Below, in pieces: positions 13,001-25,895 of a stretch of DNA of 64,000 nucleotides. Under the pieces are notes generated by a model, which was given only the letters and a program-made list of their open reading frames with translations, was not told the DNA's origin and made no database searches. Within the stretch, counting starts at the first letter, position 1. Each line of letters begins with the position of its first letter. The DNA is taken from positions 17,297,119-17,361,118 of the forward strand of contig CM056550.1 in the NCBI GenBank assembly GCA_029721515.1, in the 5' to 3' direction. A program made the translations under genes and the position numbers. This stretch comes from Synanceia verrucosa (taxonomy: Eukaryota > Chordata > Actinopteri > Perciformes > Synanceiidae).

Positions 13001-16000
13001 TTTGCACAGTAGATTCAGAGAGAGGGTTAATTCTGATAACAAATCCAACATTTATTTTTTTTTTTTATGACACCAGTCATCCCTGTGGAAACACTGCTCC
13101 TTTAGGGATCTTTGGTGTGTTATATGTCCTTTATGTAGACCTGGAGTCATTCATTCATTCTGTCAGTGAAATGTTTATGCTACTCTAAGAAATGACATTA
13201 GATTAACACCCGCAGTGCAGATCATCTCTGAAGCACAGCTGAGGGTTTAAACTTCATCTGTCAGCTGAAGCTTCACCATCAAACAGTCTCTGGTGTCGAC
13301 AGGTCTCTGTGCTTGAAACCAAATTTCTGGAAAATGTTGTTTTGCTAAAAGAAGTGAAGCAGCATGGAGGAGTGCAGAGCAGCTCTGGGGAGGCGAGTCG
13401 ATATTACAGCGACTCGCCTCACCTGGTGGCTCAGCATCAATCAGCGCTGTGAAGCCTCTGCCCTTCATCATCTCCTCCTCCTCCTCCTTCCTCATGTCAA
13501 CAAGTTTGATCAGGCTGACGTGGGAAAACTGCCGTTTGGCTGCTGCTCCTCGACTCTTTGACAGATCATCTACCCGACTTTTCTCCTTCTCTTTTGCTCT
13601 CCAGTCATTGGTGATTCCTGTTTGCTTGATCTGCTGCTGCTACACCTCCTCCTCCTCCATCTCAGCACCTCCTGGGGAGCTCTGGCATGTCATTGAGGTG
13701 ACATGACTCACACAGTCACACAGCACAAAGAGATAAGTTTGACTTTTCAGCGTTTCAAAACGCTCTATTCAGATTTAATCCTCTCAGCACACAGGAAGTG
13801 ACAAGCCTCGTATCCAACGGCTGAATTTTTAAGATAGCTGGCATTTTAAAGTCACTTTTAATGCTCTGACACAGATTCAGGAGGGTGTTCATGCAAATCA
13901 ATACTGATTAAAGAGAGTGAAACCTCTGCCAGCCTGCACTCTCTTATCTTTACATTCAAATCACAGAGATAAGAGACGTCCACTGCATCAGCAAACCCCA
14001 AAACTAGCACAGCCACCATCAGAGGCATCACTCACAGCCATGTTGGTGCCACAGAAACAGGAAGTTCAGTCTCATCACAGACCACAAATAAACCACTGTT
14101 AGCCACCTGCCTCTTAAAGCGAAGAGAGTTAGCCCTGAAGCTAACGACGACAACAACAACAGCCTCCCAGGCTCCCCTGAGACTGACTGACCTTTAAGTG
14201 ACAAAAACACATCAGATACCATCATGTACATACAGTCAGTAGAGGCAAAGAGCCTGGGAAATGTCGGGATGGCTTGAAAAGTTAGTCAAGAAGAGAATCA
14301 ACAACAAACAGGGTGTTTTAATACTAAAGTAATCAGCGAGAGGCGGCTCCTCCTCCTTCGTAAAACACTTTACATTTTTATATAAAAACTTCATCTGCCA
14401 GATTTAACAGGACCATCCTGACTTTAAACGCACTGATCACTGCAGGGGATAGATTCTAGTTCAGATCAGAAGAACCAATGCCGCTAAATGAAATTATCTG
14501 ATCTGAGTTCAGTGGGTTCACGATGCAAATGAGTTTTTGTCGTTCCAGTCGTGCAGATCAGAGCTTTAAATCAGTCTGCTTCACTCTTTCCGTCTCTCTG
14601 ACCGACAGCAGTGACTCCTTCATGCTGCCCCAGATGAGGCGGAGCATCAACCACCTCCCATCCTCACATCCAGTAAACAAGTGCTGCTGCCAGACGCAGC
14701 CGACACCCCCACCTCCTCCTCCACCCCAAAGACCTCTCAGACACTCAATATCTGCACATTTCAAAACACACTTCTAATGCATTTCTCTCAGCACTTAAAG
14801 CTGATTATTATCACGCCGTGACTCAGTCAGAGGCTCTGTCTCAAATAAAAAAAACTTAAGAGGCTCCAACTCAGGTCGTCCCACATTTTACATATTCACG
14901 CACTGCGGCGCTGCAATTCAATTTGAAAAAAAGTGGAAAAGAAGAGATGGTCTTTGACTCTGTGAAAGTGCTGCGAGGACGACATGCAGAACACAAGACA
15001 GGCAGTTTTCCCAGCACTCAAGTTAGAAATACCTGCAACTACAGAACGGACGGAGAGAGAGGGGACATGCCTGGGAAGGAGGAATTGCCCATTCTCCGCC
15101 TCAATGCACCTGTTTGCCGCCCGCTACCGCACCGTCACTTTCCCTCTTATCTTCTTTAGGACCTCTTCTTTCTTCCCCATTCGCTCCTCCTGGTGGTCCA
15201 GCTTTATCCCGTCCTCCTCGGCTCATCCATGTCTCTGTGCTGTGTCAGCAGCATGTGATGTGATGTGCAGAGGTGCTCCTAACCACGTCTGAGCATGGCC
15301 ACTGAATAAACTCATGTTTTATGGATGCAGAGCCCCCCCACCTCCTCCTCCTCCTCCTCCTCGCTCTGCCTCTCTTAAAGGGCCCACGTCCCCAAATCCA
15401 GCTGCCTTTGATCTCGACGCCGTCATTGGATTTTAATCAAGCGTCTGCGGGAATAAACCATATGTGTGTGCGTGGGTTTTGACATGTGGGGAGGAAGCGA
15501 CTGACGGGAGGGATGAAACGGAATGAAAAAAATGTTTCTCAGACACTTTTTCAGCAGACAAACTAACTAACAGCAGCGATGAATTATGAAGCAAAATGTG
15601 GAGCGGCGATGAAACGCTGCAGCTGATCCGAGCACAGACCTGTCGGCAACAAAAGATACCGTCAAAGTGGATCCTGGAGGATGAAGCACCTGCTGTAACT
15701 CAACCCTGAGGTGAAGGCCATGAATTAATGAGATGTGGGTGTTCAGGGTGAGGAGGGCCGTACGTCATGAACACTGTGACACCTGCTGATGGGATGAGCA
15801 GGGACGGCAGGTAAGGAGGTGATACAAGAGGAAGAAGGAAGTTTCTAGAAAATAACCAGATGACCTGGAGTTGAACACTTGTTTGTTGCTCTCTGGCCGC
15901 TAAATAAAACATGGCGATAAATTAAACATGGGGCTGGCCAGGCCTTGAGAGGGAGGACGCTACCTGACCTCGTGGCTTCACTTTGCCACACAGGAAAACA

Positions 16001-17504
16001 CAACGCCACAGGTGGCTAATAGGAAAACATACATCAGAGTGATGTATGCTCAGCCTTGGTTTGCTCTCTCCTCACCAGCTTCCTGTACAGGTGGCGAGGA
16101 AATAAAGGCACCAAGTCACAGCTCAGCGAGAGACGAATCACACCAGAAGAGAACGAGACGAGGTGGGATGTAATTAGAGAGGAAAGACACAAACGTGGGA
16201 AGTTTTACTGCAGATTCACCTAAATTCACTTTTGTTTTATCCTCATAAACTGCATTCAAACATGCAGCAGATCATTTCAAAGTAAAGCTCCTTACTGTAC
16301 TGAAAGGAGGACAGACAGCAGATCATTTCAAAGTAAAGGTAAAAGCAGTGAAAGGAGGAAGTTAGGAAGAGTCAGACTGAGAGGCGACAGACTGACAGAC
16401 AGGTGAAGACAGGAGGAATAAACAGAGCTGGACAGACATGACAGGATAATCACAGATTCCTGGATTTCCTCGTTGACCGGCTAACAGCGACATCAGCTGC
16501 ATCTGGATAATGAATCGCGGGTGTGGCTGCGTTTCGGTCACGTACGGGAACGCCACATACATCACGCAGCGCGGCGGCAATTACCTGCAGGCGGAGAGGA
16601 CAGGACGGGCGTAGAGGATGTCAAAGAGACAGATGCTACGAATCCTGCAAACGTCAAGAAGAGGGACGCCATAAATACAAGGAGGAGGAAGCGGCTAACT
16701 TTTTAAGGTCACACCAGGCCGGGACCGCTCAGGATCCACTCTGAGATCAAATTAGGGCAAAAATTAATCATGGTGGTCGTGCTATAGTCGTAAACAAAAA
16801 GCTCATCTGTGGTGATAAAGTTCTGGAAACATCATGGATACAAGAAGATGAGAGGAAGGAGGATGAGGAGACTAAATATTGTATTTAATTTAATTTGCTC
16901 ATACTGTAAGTATTTATTATTATTATGTATTCTTTTATTTCATTATTGTTGTGATTCTCAATCATATCTTAATAATAATAATAATAATAATAATAAAATA
17001 TTCTATTCTACCTGCTGCAGCTCTTTAGAGGAGTTCAGGCACAGACACAGCATTAAAACCTCACAGGACAGACACACTGACGCCCTCAAAGATGCTAAAA
17101 TGTGCATCTGAAAGCCAAAACCTGAGTGTTGTTATGTTTTCTAGACTTCCTGTCAGCAGAAACTCACACTGGAGAAACTGGAAGCAGCTTCAAAATGACT
17201 CAAAACAATTAGTTTCTCAAAATATTTGGCAATAAGTTCTACTTTGTGCAACACAAGAAAACAATAACCGTGTTATAATTTATAAGAACACAACTGAAAA
17301 TACTAAAATTGCACGATAGCTCTGTGCAAGGGACTACTCCAAATTAAAAATTAAAATAGTTGACTAATCAATTAAAAATACTCTTTGCAGCTTTTAAATA
17401 TGGTCATTTATTTTTTGTCTCTATTTTGTTTTGTAAATTAAACCCTTATGGGTCAAAATAAATAACAGGTCAGCCGGCATGAACAATCAAATAACTTATT
17501 TGAG

Positions 17505-17537
<33 letters not shown>

Positions 17538-20104
17538 ATTTTTTTTTTATACATACATATACAGATAAAGAAAAAAAAGCTCACTTACTTGTGCCTGGGT
17601 ATTCCTTGTGGATGATTAAAACTTTCCAGCCTCGCCCGTCTTGGGCCTTTTCCTCCAGCTGTTTCCACATCAGTCCTTCTTCTTAAACTCTTGCTCTGAT
17701 AAAATAAGAAGTCTTATTTTAGACTTTGTGCTTCTCTGCTAACAAATACTGAAACGTGCTACATAAGTAAAATTGCCTTGCGTTATATTTATAACTACTG
17801 TTAGACAGTACATGCACACTTGTCATACTGTGTAATGTATTCCCACAGTTTAGCAGCCATTGTGTGCCTCTTACCTGAAAACAGGGCCGGTCGCTGGTCT
17901 GATATTAACAGGACTCTGGACAGGGAAAGATCTGGAAGAAGGATGGAAAAGGATCAGGAAATGTTTGTGAACAGACAGACGGTGCAGCGCAGAGGGGGAG
18001 CACTTCAAAGACAATCAAATTAAAGTAATTGCAATCACACCTTGATATATTTAATTACTTGAACAACAGCCTTGATCTCCTGCTGGAAAACAATATGAAG
18101 CCAGACTGGATTACAAACACCTTGTGATGAAGGCATTAAAACTCATATGGTGGTGTCAAACACAGAGCACTGGGCAGCTTTGTCACTCGTTACTTTTTCT
18201 TTTAATACAGGAGGAAAGCCGGCGCTCGCTCGTCTCCTATAAAGTTAAAACATCTTTTGTTTGTCACTGGTTGGGCTTTAATTGAGTCGTTCTATTTTTG
18301 TCTTTTACAACAATCAGGCAGATGTTTGCATGGATGTGAATTATTATTATTATAGCGCCTAAAGTAGGTCAGGTTAACAAACAGTTGTTTTAATGAAGCG
18401 CTGCTCAGCAGATTGATTTTTTAATTACTCTGCTGGACAATATTTTAAAGGAAATGATCCAGAGGAACAAATAAGAGACAACAGGGTACTTCATTCAGCA
18501 CAGCTGCAGACATGTAGCCATAAATATTAAAAAATGATCTTCTGAATGTAGTTTTGCCTTTTGGAGCAGAGCCACGACTGTCACAAGCAATCAATAACAC
18601 AACCAGGAGGCAGCGTATCCATAACCTGATGCTCACGTTTAACCGCTGGCGGCAGAATAAAGCAGAAAAAACTCTGAATTCATATGAGAGCAATGATGCT
18701 TTCATTATAGAATTAATGAGTCCAGAGTTTCTCCTCCTCTGCAGCCCTGAAAACACACAAATCACTTATTTATGAGCTGCTTCCTGCTTCACCTCTAATG
18801 GAGAAACTCTTTTCCATTCTGGTAAAGAAAACAAAATCTAGATTATCGTTAATGTGTTTTCATTTGTCTATTGCATTAGAAATAATCTATTTTTCAGGCC
18901 ACTTGCACAGTTTGCATGCATGTGCACTCAACTTATTAGCGTTTTGTGAAGTTTCTATCATCTGACACTTAAAATGAAATGAAAGTCTTTTCAGTCTTTA
19001 GTTCTGCATCGATATCCTCATGAAAAGGTCATAAAGTGTTATATAAAACATTGTTTGTCAACTAAAACTTGTTTTATGTTATTGACAGATCTGTGAAACA
19101 GTTTCTCCACAAAAAAATCAAAAGCACCACTTTAAATCTACTCAGAAGTCTCTTAGAAATAAATAATTCAGCTTGAAAAAAGCATAAAAACAGCTAAAGC
19201 GGCCTGAAAAAGAATTTAACTTAAATAAACTCATCCTAAGATAAGATCAGAAATAGTCCATTAGTTCTAAAATGCTGGTTTAATGTCTAAAAGGATTCAG
19301 CAGCAGATGAGCAGCTCTGAGCTAAAATTACTGTTTTTGTGAATGGAGTTTGGTGGCTTTGAAGAGAATGATATTACAGCTTTAGTTCCTGAGGTAAAGC
19401 TGTGAAAATACTGATGAACTGATGATCTGTGTCCACCCTCCAGCAGGTGGATTCAGGGTTAAAATATTCTCAGCTCACCTGAGAGCTGCACGTCCTTTTG
19501 AAACCACGGCAACAGGCTGAGAATAAACCAACCGCTAACAGAAAGCACCGAGGTCACGAATCACAGCTGTATTACAAGTCTATTCATCTAATAAAAAGCC
19601 ACTTCAAGAGAGCTGAAGGAGGATCAGCTACGCTCAGCTCGCTGGTATGAATATGGAGTAAAAGCTGCAGAAGAAGAGCAATCACACATCTCTAAACCAA
19701 ACAAAGATGGCTGCCGGGAAAGACGGCCCTTCTCTTCTCTAAATCTATAACTACGGCTGCAATTAATCATCAATTAATCTGATAATTATTTCCACAATTA
19801 CCTTTTTTGTCTACAAATTGTCAACAATTGTTAGAAGCATATCCTGACAATTCCTCATTTTATCCAACTGCCAGTCCACAAGCCAAATATATTCTCTTTA
19901 CAATTATAAAAGACTGAGGAAACCAGCAAATATGCTCACTGGAGAGACAGCGATGGAAATTATAATAACCTGAGCTGCTCTGTCAGGATGGTGAAGGTGG
20001 GAAAAAGCAAAATGGAGTACCAGTACTGTAGCATTCACTCTGTCAAATGGAAAAACAGAAGAAACACTTCCTGTACAGCTAGTTTACTAAGAAGGACTAA
20101 AACA
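10086..20104. other. About 10 kb without a recognised gene
   Basis: Only minor features are seen. There is a perfect 11-bp hairpin at 13390-13420, a (TAA)n run at 16969-16996 and a (CA)n run at 17503-17530. A LINE-like or exon-like segment with a strong minus-strand donor lies at 17589-17695, and there are TTAATC-rich repeat fragments near 10640-10760 and 19745-19800. Open frames such as 11559-11975 (plus) show no domain. A ZNF143-like sequence (CTGGGAGATGTAGT) at about 11860 is isolated. Confidence 0.45.
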
Positions 20105-20240
20105 ATTAGTGGTGGTGTAGTGGTTAACACTGTCGCCTCACTGCAAGAAGGTACTGGGTTTGATTCCTGGTCCGGGGCCTTTCTGTGTGGAGTTTGCATG
20201 TTCTCCTCATGTCTGTGTGGGTTCTCTCTGGTATTTGGTT
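20105..20240 (+). mobile_element. tRNA-derived SINE
   Basis: An RNA polymerase III internal promoter is visible: A box TGGTGTAGTGG at 20113-20123 and B box GGTTTGATTCC at 20157-20167, spaced as in a tRNA gene. The body continues GGGGCCTTTCTGTGTGGAG, TTTGCATGTTCTCC and TGTCTGTGTGGGTTCTCTC, which I recognise as a widespread teleost SINE body. The end is degraded (GTAGGTGTGAGTGTGAGTGG). Confidence 0.7.
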
Positions 20241-20714
20241 AATTGGTTAATTTAAATTGACTGTAGGTGTGAGTGTGAGTGGTATAATACAGGAAAACAC
20301 AACAACAAATGAGGCTACTACAGCAAATGTAATGCTGACATACATAAGGGACATTCATGCAACAAACTACCCACAAATTAATATTTAAAAAAGCTGATGA
20401 ATAATTAGTTGAAAATAAGTAATCAATAACTTTGACAATCAAAAAAATATAGGCCTATTTGCAGCTTCTCAGATGTGTTTGTTCTCTTTATATGATCATT
20501 AAGAAGTATTTTTTTCTTGTTTACTAGTTTGCTCATTATTAGTTCGTACATTTTTATTGGTACTTGATGCATCTCTTTTCTTGTACGTGATTGGTACGGC
20601 CCTAGTGCCGCTGTGTTTGCTGTGGTGTGTCTGTGCTTCTCTCTCCCTACTCTGCTCATCCAGGTGATCGCCCCTCCTCCGATCAGCAGGTGATTCCACT
20701 CATCAGCTGATCAG

Positions 20715-20723
20715 TATAAAAAG
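20715..20723 (+). promoter_or_regulatory. TATA-box-like sequence before the 35-bp array
   Basis: TATAAAAAG lies about 130 bp upstream of the 35-bp minisatellite, and an AATAAATAA poly(A)-type signal lies near 22370 after it. Together they could bound a transcription unit, perhaps a non-autonomous retroelement. No expression evidence exists in the sequence. Confidence 0.25.
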
Positions 20724-20842
20724 CTGGAGGTGAGGTGGAGCTGGGAGGACAGGTGGTGAACCACAGTGGTAAAAGTGTGAGGCTGGTGTTGTTGGCAACA
20801 GTGGATGTCCAAATTGTCATAGTGTTCGACTCTTTCTCATCA

Positions 20843-22250
20843 TCCCACAGGTATGGAGGTGTTTTCAGTTTTGTTCTCTCCCACAGGTATGGAGGTGTTT
20901 TCAGTTTTGTTCCCTCCCACAGGTATGGAAGTGTTTTCAGTTTTGTTCCCTCCACAGGTATGGAGGTGTTTTCAGTTTTGTTCCCTCCACAGGTATGGAG
21001 GTGTTTTCAGTTTTGTTCCCTCCACAGGTATGGAGGTGTTTTCAGTTTTGTTCCTTCCACAGGTATGGAAGTGTTTTCAGTTTTGTTCCCTCCACAGGTA
21101 TGGAGGTGTTTTCAGTTTTGTTCCCTCCACAGGTATGGAAGTGTTTTCAGTTTTGTTCCCTCCCACAGGTATGGAAGTGTTTTCAGTTTTGTTCCCTCCC
21201 ACAGGTATGGAGGTGTTTTCAGTTTTGTTCCCTCCACAGGTATGGTGGTGTTTTCAGTTTTGTTCCCTCCCACAGGTATGGAAGTGTTTTCAGTTTTGTT
21301 CCCTCCCACAGGTATGGAGGTGTTTTCAGTTTTGTTCCCTCCCACAGGTATGGAAGTGTTTTCAGTTTTGTTCCCTCCACAGGTTTTGTAAGTGTTTTCA
21401 GTTTTGTTCCTCCCACAGGTATGGAGGTGTTTTCAATTTTGTTCCTCCCACAGGTATGGAGGTGTTTTCAGTTTTGTTCCCTCCACAGGTATGGAGGTGT
21501 TTTCAGTTTTGTTCCCTCCACAGGTATGGAGGTGTTTTCAGTTTTGTTCCCTCCACAGGTATGGAGGTGTTTTCAGTTTTGTTCCCTCCACAGGTATGGA
21601 GGTGTTTTCAGTTTTGTTCCCTCCACAGGTATGGAGGTGTTTTCAGTTTTGTTCCCTCCACAGGTATGGAAGTGTTTTCAGTTTTGTTCCCTCCCACAGG
21701 TATGGAAGTGTTTTCAGTTTTGTTCCCTCCACAGGTATGGAAGTGTTTTCAGTTTTGTTCCCTCCACAGGTATGGAGGTGTTTTCAGTTTTGTTCCCTCC
21801 ACAGGTATGGAGATGTTTTCAGTTTTGTTCCCTCCACAGGTATGGAGGTGTTTTCAGTTTTGTTCCATCCACAGGTATGGAGGTGTTTTCAGTTTTGTTC
21901 CCTCCACAGGTATGGAGGTGTTTTCAGTTTTGTTCCCTCCCACAGGTATGGTGGTGTTTTCAGTTTTGTTCCCTCCACAGGTATGGTGGTGTTTTCAGTT
22001 TTGTTCCCTCCACAGGTATGGTGGTGTTTTCAGTTTTGTTCCCTCCACAGGTATGGTGGTGTTTTCAGTTTTGTTCCCTCCACAGGTATGGTGGTGTTTT
22101 CAGTTTTGTTCCCTCCACAGGTATGGTGGTGTTTTCAGTTTTGTTCCCTCCACAGGTATGGAGGTGTTTTCAGTTTTGTTCCCTCCCCAAGTATGGAGGT
22201 GTTTTCAGTTTTGTTCCCTCCACAGGTATGGAGGTGTTCTTAGTTTGTTT
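20843..22250 (+). repeat. 35-bp minisatellite, 40 copies, with splice-site-like junctions
   Basis: I counted 40 units of 35-36 bp. Each starts CACAGGTATGG and continues GTGTTTTCAGTTTTGTTCCC. Units vary at GGAGG, GGAAG or GGTGG; six consecutive GGTGG units (about 21941-22150) indicate local homogenisation. The unit lacks stop codons, and 35 is not divisible by 3, so long open frames exist in several plus frames; these are repeat artefacts, not a protein. Each unit joins a pyrimidine tract and CAG to GTATGG. Confidence 0.95.
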
Positions 22251-23212
22251 TACTTGATGCTTGGTCCTGTGGTTTGTTTCCCCCCCAGAATGGTGGAGTT
22301 TTGTTTTCCTGTTTTATTTAGCTTTTGACCAGCGTCTTTAGTTCGGGTCCCTTTTAGTTTGCGTTTCCAATAATAAATAATCATCATTGACCTGTTAATA
22401 GTCTCTGTGTCACTTTCCTGTCATCCCAGGAACAGTTTTCTTTTGTTGTCCTCCCTTCATTGCCTGGTACCATCCATGGGAGGTAACAAAGATAGGTTTT
22501 TTTGCTTGGACTTTATACATTAATTTATTTTTTTTTTGGTACATTTAGTACATCTCTTCTGATTAACAGGTGATGACGTAGCTCCTTCCAAAATGGCGGA
22601 GTGCTGAACTTTGTTAAATTCAGTCGTTATCAAATCAAAAGCCTTCATTGTCATTATATGACGGTGCAAACAACGAAATCAGTTCTCAACATATTTAAGG
22701 AGAAAAACCACAATAAACTGAGCAACACATTAACTTGTGACCAACAACAAACCCACAGACTCAGAGGTCGATGTCAATCTCCAATTTACAGTTAAATTAT
22801 GTTAGTTAATCACTGGTGAAGAGACACTGCTAGCTAGAAAACATTGTTAGCTTACCGTTAGCTAGCTAGCTAGCTCGCCCACCCGCTGAAGAAGCAGAAA
22901 CATTTCATTTGTCCTCTTCCTGTGTCTTCAGGCGTCACTTTAATGTTAAAATGTCAGACTTTAATGACATTTTTCCCTCCCACACACTACGCCAGGTGAG
23001 CTCCTGCTGGCGGTGCTAAGGTGCTGGGGTGTGTTTGATTTGTATCACCTTAGGGCCCCGCCGTCACATGACTCAGCTCCTCCCCCGATTGTACATCAGG
23101 TAAACAAAGTAAATTATACATATTGTGAGAACTACTGTCATTTTATTCAAGAATATGTAGGATAAATATACATATATAATATTGGCATTCAGAGAACTAC
23201 TTTCACTTTCAA
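22251..23212. other. Spacer between two minisatellites
   Basis: No gene. A possible poly(A)-type signal (AATAATAAATAATC) lies near 22368. A GCTA run (GCTAGCTAGCTAGCTAGC) lies near 22860. A minus-strand LINE-tail-like segment is listed separately. Confidence 0.4.
22620..22695 (-). mobile_element. LINE 3' tail-like fragment
   Basis: On the minus strand it reads TGATTTCGTTGTTTGCACCG, then ATAATGACAATGAAGGCTTT. This resembles the TTTCGTTGTAC...ATGACAATAAAGG tail common to vertebrate and fish LINE copies. It is short and diverged, so the assignment is tentative. Confidence 0.35.
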
Positions 23213-23541
23213 CAGAGTATTTCTATACTGTAGTACTGCTATTTGTAATGACAACAATATTTATATCCTGTAATACTGCTACTTTTACTTTCAACAGAGT
23301 ATTTCTATACTGTAGTACTGCTATTTATGATGACAATAATATTTATATCCTGTAATACTGCTACTTTTACTTTCAACAGAGTATTTCTATACTGTAGTAC
23401 TGCTATTTATGATGACAATAATATTTATATCCTGTAATACTGCTACTTTTACTTTCAACAGAGTATTTCTATACTGTAGTACTGCTATTTATGATGACAA
23501 TAATATTTATATCCTGTAATACTGCTACTTTTACCTTCAAC
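23213..23541 (+). repeat. 82-bp tandem repeat, four units
   Basis: CAGAGTATTTCTATACTG recurs at 23213, 23295, 23377, 23459 and 23541, exactly 82 bp apart. Within each unit the halves CTGTAGTACTGCTATTT and CTGTAATACTGCTACTTT are related, so the 82-mer is itself a dimer of the about 40-bp unit that follows. Confidence 0.9.
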
Positions 23542-25895
23542 AGAGTATTTCTACTCTGTAGTGTTTATACTTTTACTTGGAACAGAATATTCCTACACTG
23601 TAATATTGCTATTTTTACTTTGAACAGAGTATTTCTACACTGTAGTATTTCTCCTCTGTAGTATTTCTACTTTTACTTGGAACAGAGTATTCCTACACTG
23701 TAATATTGCTATTTTTACTTTGAACAGAGTATTGCTACTCTGTAGTATTGCTACTTTTACTTGGAACAGTATTTCTCCTCTGTAGTATTTCTACTTTAAC
23801 TTGGAACAGTATTGCTACTCTGTAGTATTTCTACTTTTACTTGGAACAGAGTATTTCTCCTCTGTAGTATTTCTACTTTTACTTGGAACAGTATTTCTCC
23901 TCTGTAGTATTGCTACTTTTACTTTGAACAGAGTATTTCTACTCTGTAGTATTGCTATTTTTACTTGGAACAGTATTTCTACACTGTAGTATTGCTATTT
24001 TTTACTTGGAACAGTATTTCTACACTGTAGTATTGCTATTTTTACTTGGAACAGTATTTCTACACTGTAATATTGCTATTTTTACTTTGAACAGAGTATT
24101 TCTCCTCTGTAGTATTGCTATTTTTACTTGGAACAGTATTTCTACACTGTAGTATTGCTATTTTTTACTTGGAACAGTATTTCTACACTGTAGTATTGCT
24201 ATTTTTACTTTGAACAGAGTATTTCTCCTCTGTAGTATTGCTATTTTTACTTGGAACAGTATTTCTACACTGTAATATTGCTATTTTTTACTTGGAACAG
24301 TATTTCTACACTGTAGTATTGCTATTTTTACTTGGAACAGAGTATTTCTCCTCTGTAGTATTGCTATTTTTACTTTGAACAGAGTATTTCTCCTCTGTAG
24401 TATTGCTATTTTTACTTGGAACAGTATTTCTACACTGTAGTATTGCTATTTTTACTTTGAACAGAGTATTTCTCCTCTGTAGTATTGCTATTTTTACTTT
24501 GAACAGAGTATTTCTCCTCTGTAGTATTGCTATTTTTACTTGGAACAGTATTTCTACACTGTAGTATTGCTATTTTTACTTGGAACAGTATTTCTACACT
24601 GTAGTATTGCTATTTTTACCTGGAACAGAGTATTTCTACACTTTAATATTTCTACTTTTACTTGGAACAGAGTATTTCTCCTCTGTAGTATTGCTATTTT
24701 TACTTGGAACAGTATTTCTACACTGTAGTATTGCTATTTTTACTTGGAACAGTATTTCTACACTGTAATATTGCTATTTTTACTTTGAACAGAGTATTTC
24801 TCCTCTGTAGTATTGCTATTTTTACTTGGAACAGTATTTCTACACTGTAGTATTGCTATTTTTTACTTGGAACAGTATTTCTACACTGTAGTATTGCTAT
24901 TTTTACTTTGAACAGAGTATTTCTCCTCTGTAGTATTGCTATTTTTACTTGGAACAGTATTTCTACACTGTAATATTGCTATTTTTACTTTGAACAGAGT
25001 ATTTCTCCTCTGTAGTATTGCTATTTTTACTTGGAACAGTATTTCTCCTCTGTAGTATTGCTATTTTTACTTGGAACAGTATTTCTACACTGTAGTATTG
25101 CTATTTTTACTTTGAACAGAGTATTTCTCCTCTGTAGTATTGCTATTTTTACTTGGAACAGTATTTCTACACTGTAATATTGCTATTTTTACTTTGAACA
25201 GAGTATTTCTCCTCTGTAGTATTGCTATTTTTTTACTTGGAACAGTATTTCTACACTGTAGTATTGCTATTTTTTACTTGGAACAGTATTTCTACACTGT
25301 AGTATTGCTATTTTTTACTTGGAACAGTATTTCTACACTGTAATATTGCTATTTTTACTTTGAACAGAGTATTTCTCCTCTGTAGTATTGCTATTTTTTA
25401 CTTGGAACAGTATTTCTACACTGTAATATTGCTATTTTTTATTTGGAACAGTATTTCTACACTGTAGTATTGCTATTTTTACTTTGAACAGAGTATTTCT
25501 CCTCTGTAGTATTGCTATTTTTACTTGGAACAGTATTTCTACACTGTAATATTGCTATTTTTTACTTGGAACAGTATTTCTACACTGTAGTATTGCTATT
25601 TTTACTTTGAACAGAGTATTTCTCCTCTGTAGTATTGCTATTTTTACTTGGAACAGTATTTCTACACTGTAGTATTGCTATTTTTACTTTGAACAGAGTA
25701 TTTCTCCTCTGTAGTATTGCTATTTTTACTTGGAACAGTATTTCTACACTGTAGTATTGCTATTTTTACTTTGAACAGAGTATTTCTCCTCTGTAGTATT
25801 GCTATTTTTACTTGGAACAGTATTTCTACACTGTAATATTGCTATTTTTTACTTGGAACAGTATTTCTACACTTTAATATTTCTACTTTTACTTG
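23541..25895 (+). repeat. 40-46-bp minisatellite, about 55 copies
   Basis: The core is TATTTCTACACTGTAGTATT followed by GCTATTTTTACTTGGAACAG. A sister type has TCTCCTCTGTAG and TTTGAACAGAG. The two types alternate in irregular higher-order patterns. The array ends in GTATTTCTACTTAAGTAAAGG (about 25938), the right end of a fish interspersed element, so it is probably an expansion of that element's internal repeat. Open frames through it are shadows of the repeat. Confidence 0.9.

Noticed and set aside
16969..17530. TAA and CA simple repeats considered as possible structured elements
   Set aside because: Ordinary microsatellites without flanking symmetry or linked features.
20853..22328. A 491-codon plus-strand open frame, with overlapping frames of 420 and 283 codons
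   Set aside because: All arise from a stop-free 35-bp minisatellite whose length is not a multiple of 3; the same peptide words appear in each frame, and no start context or domain supports a protein.
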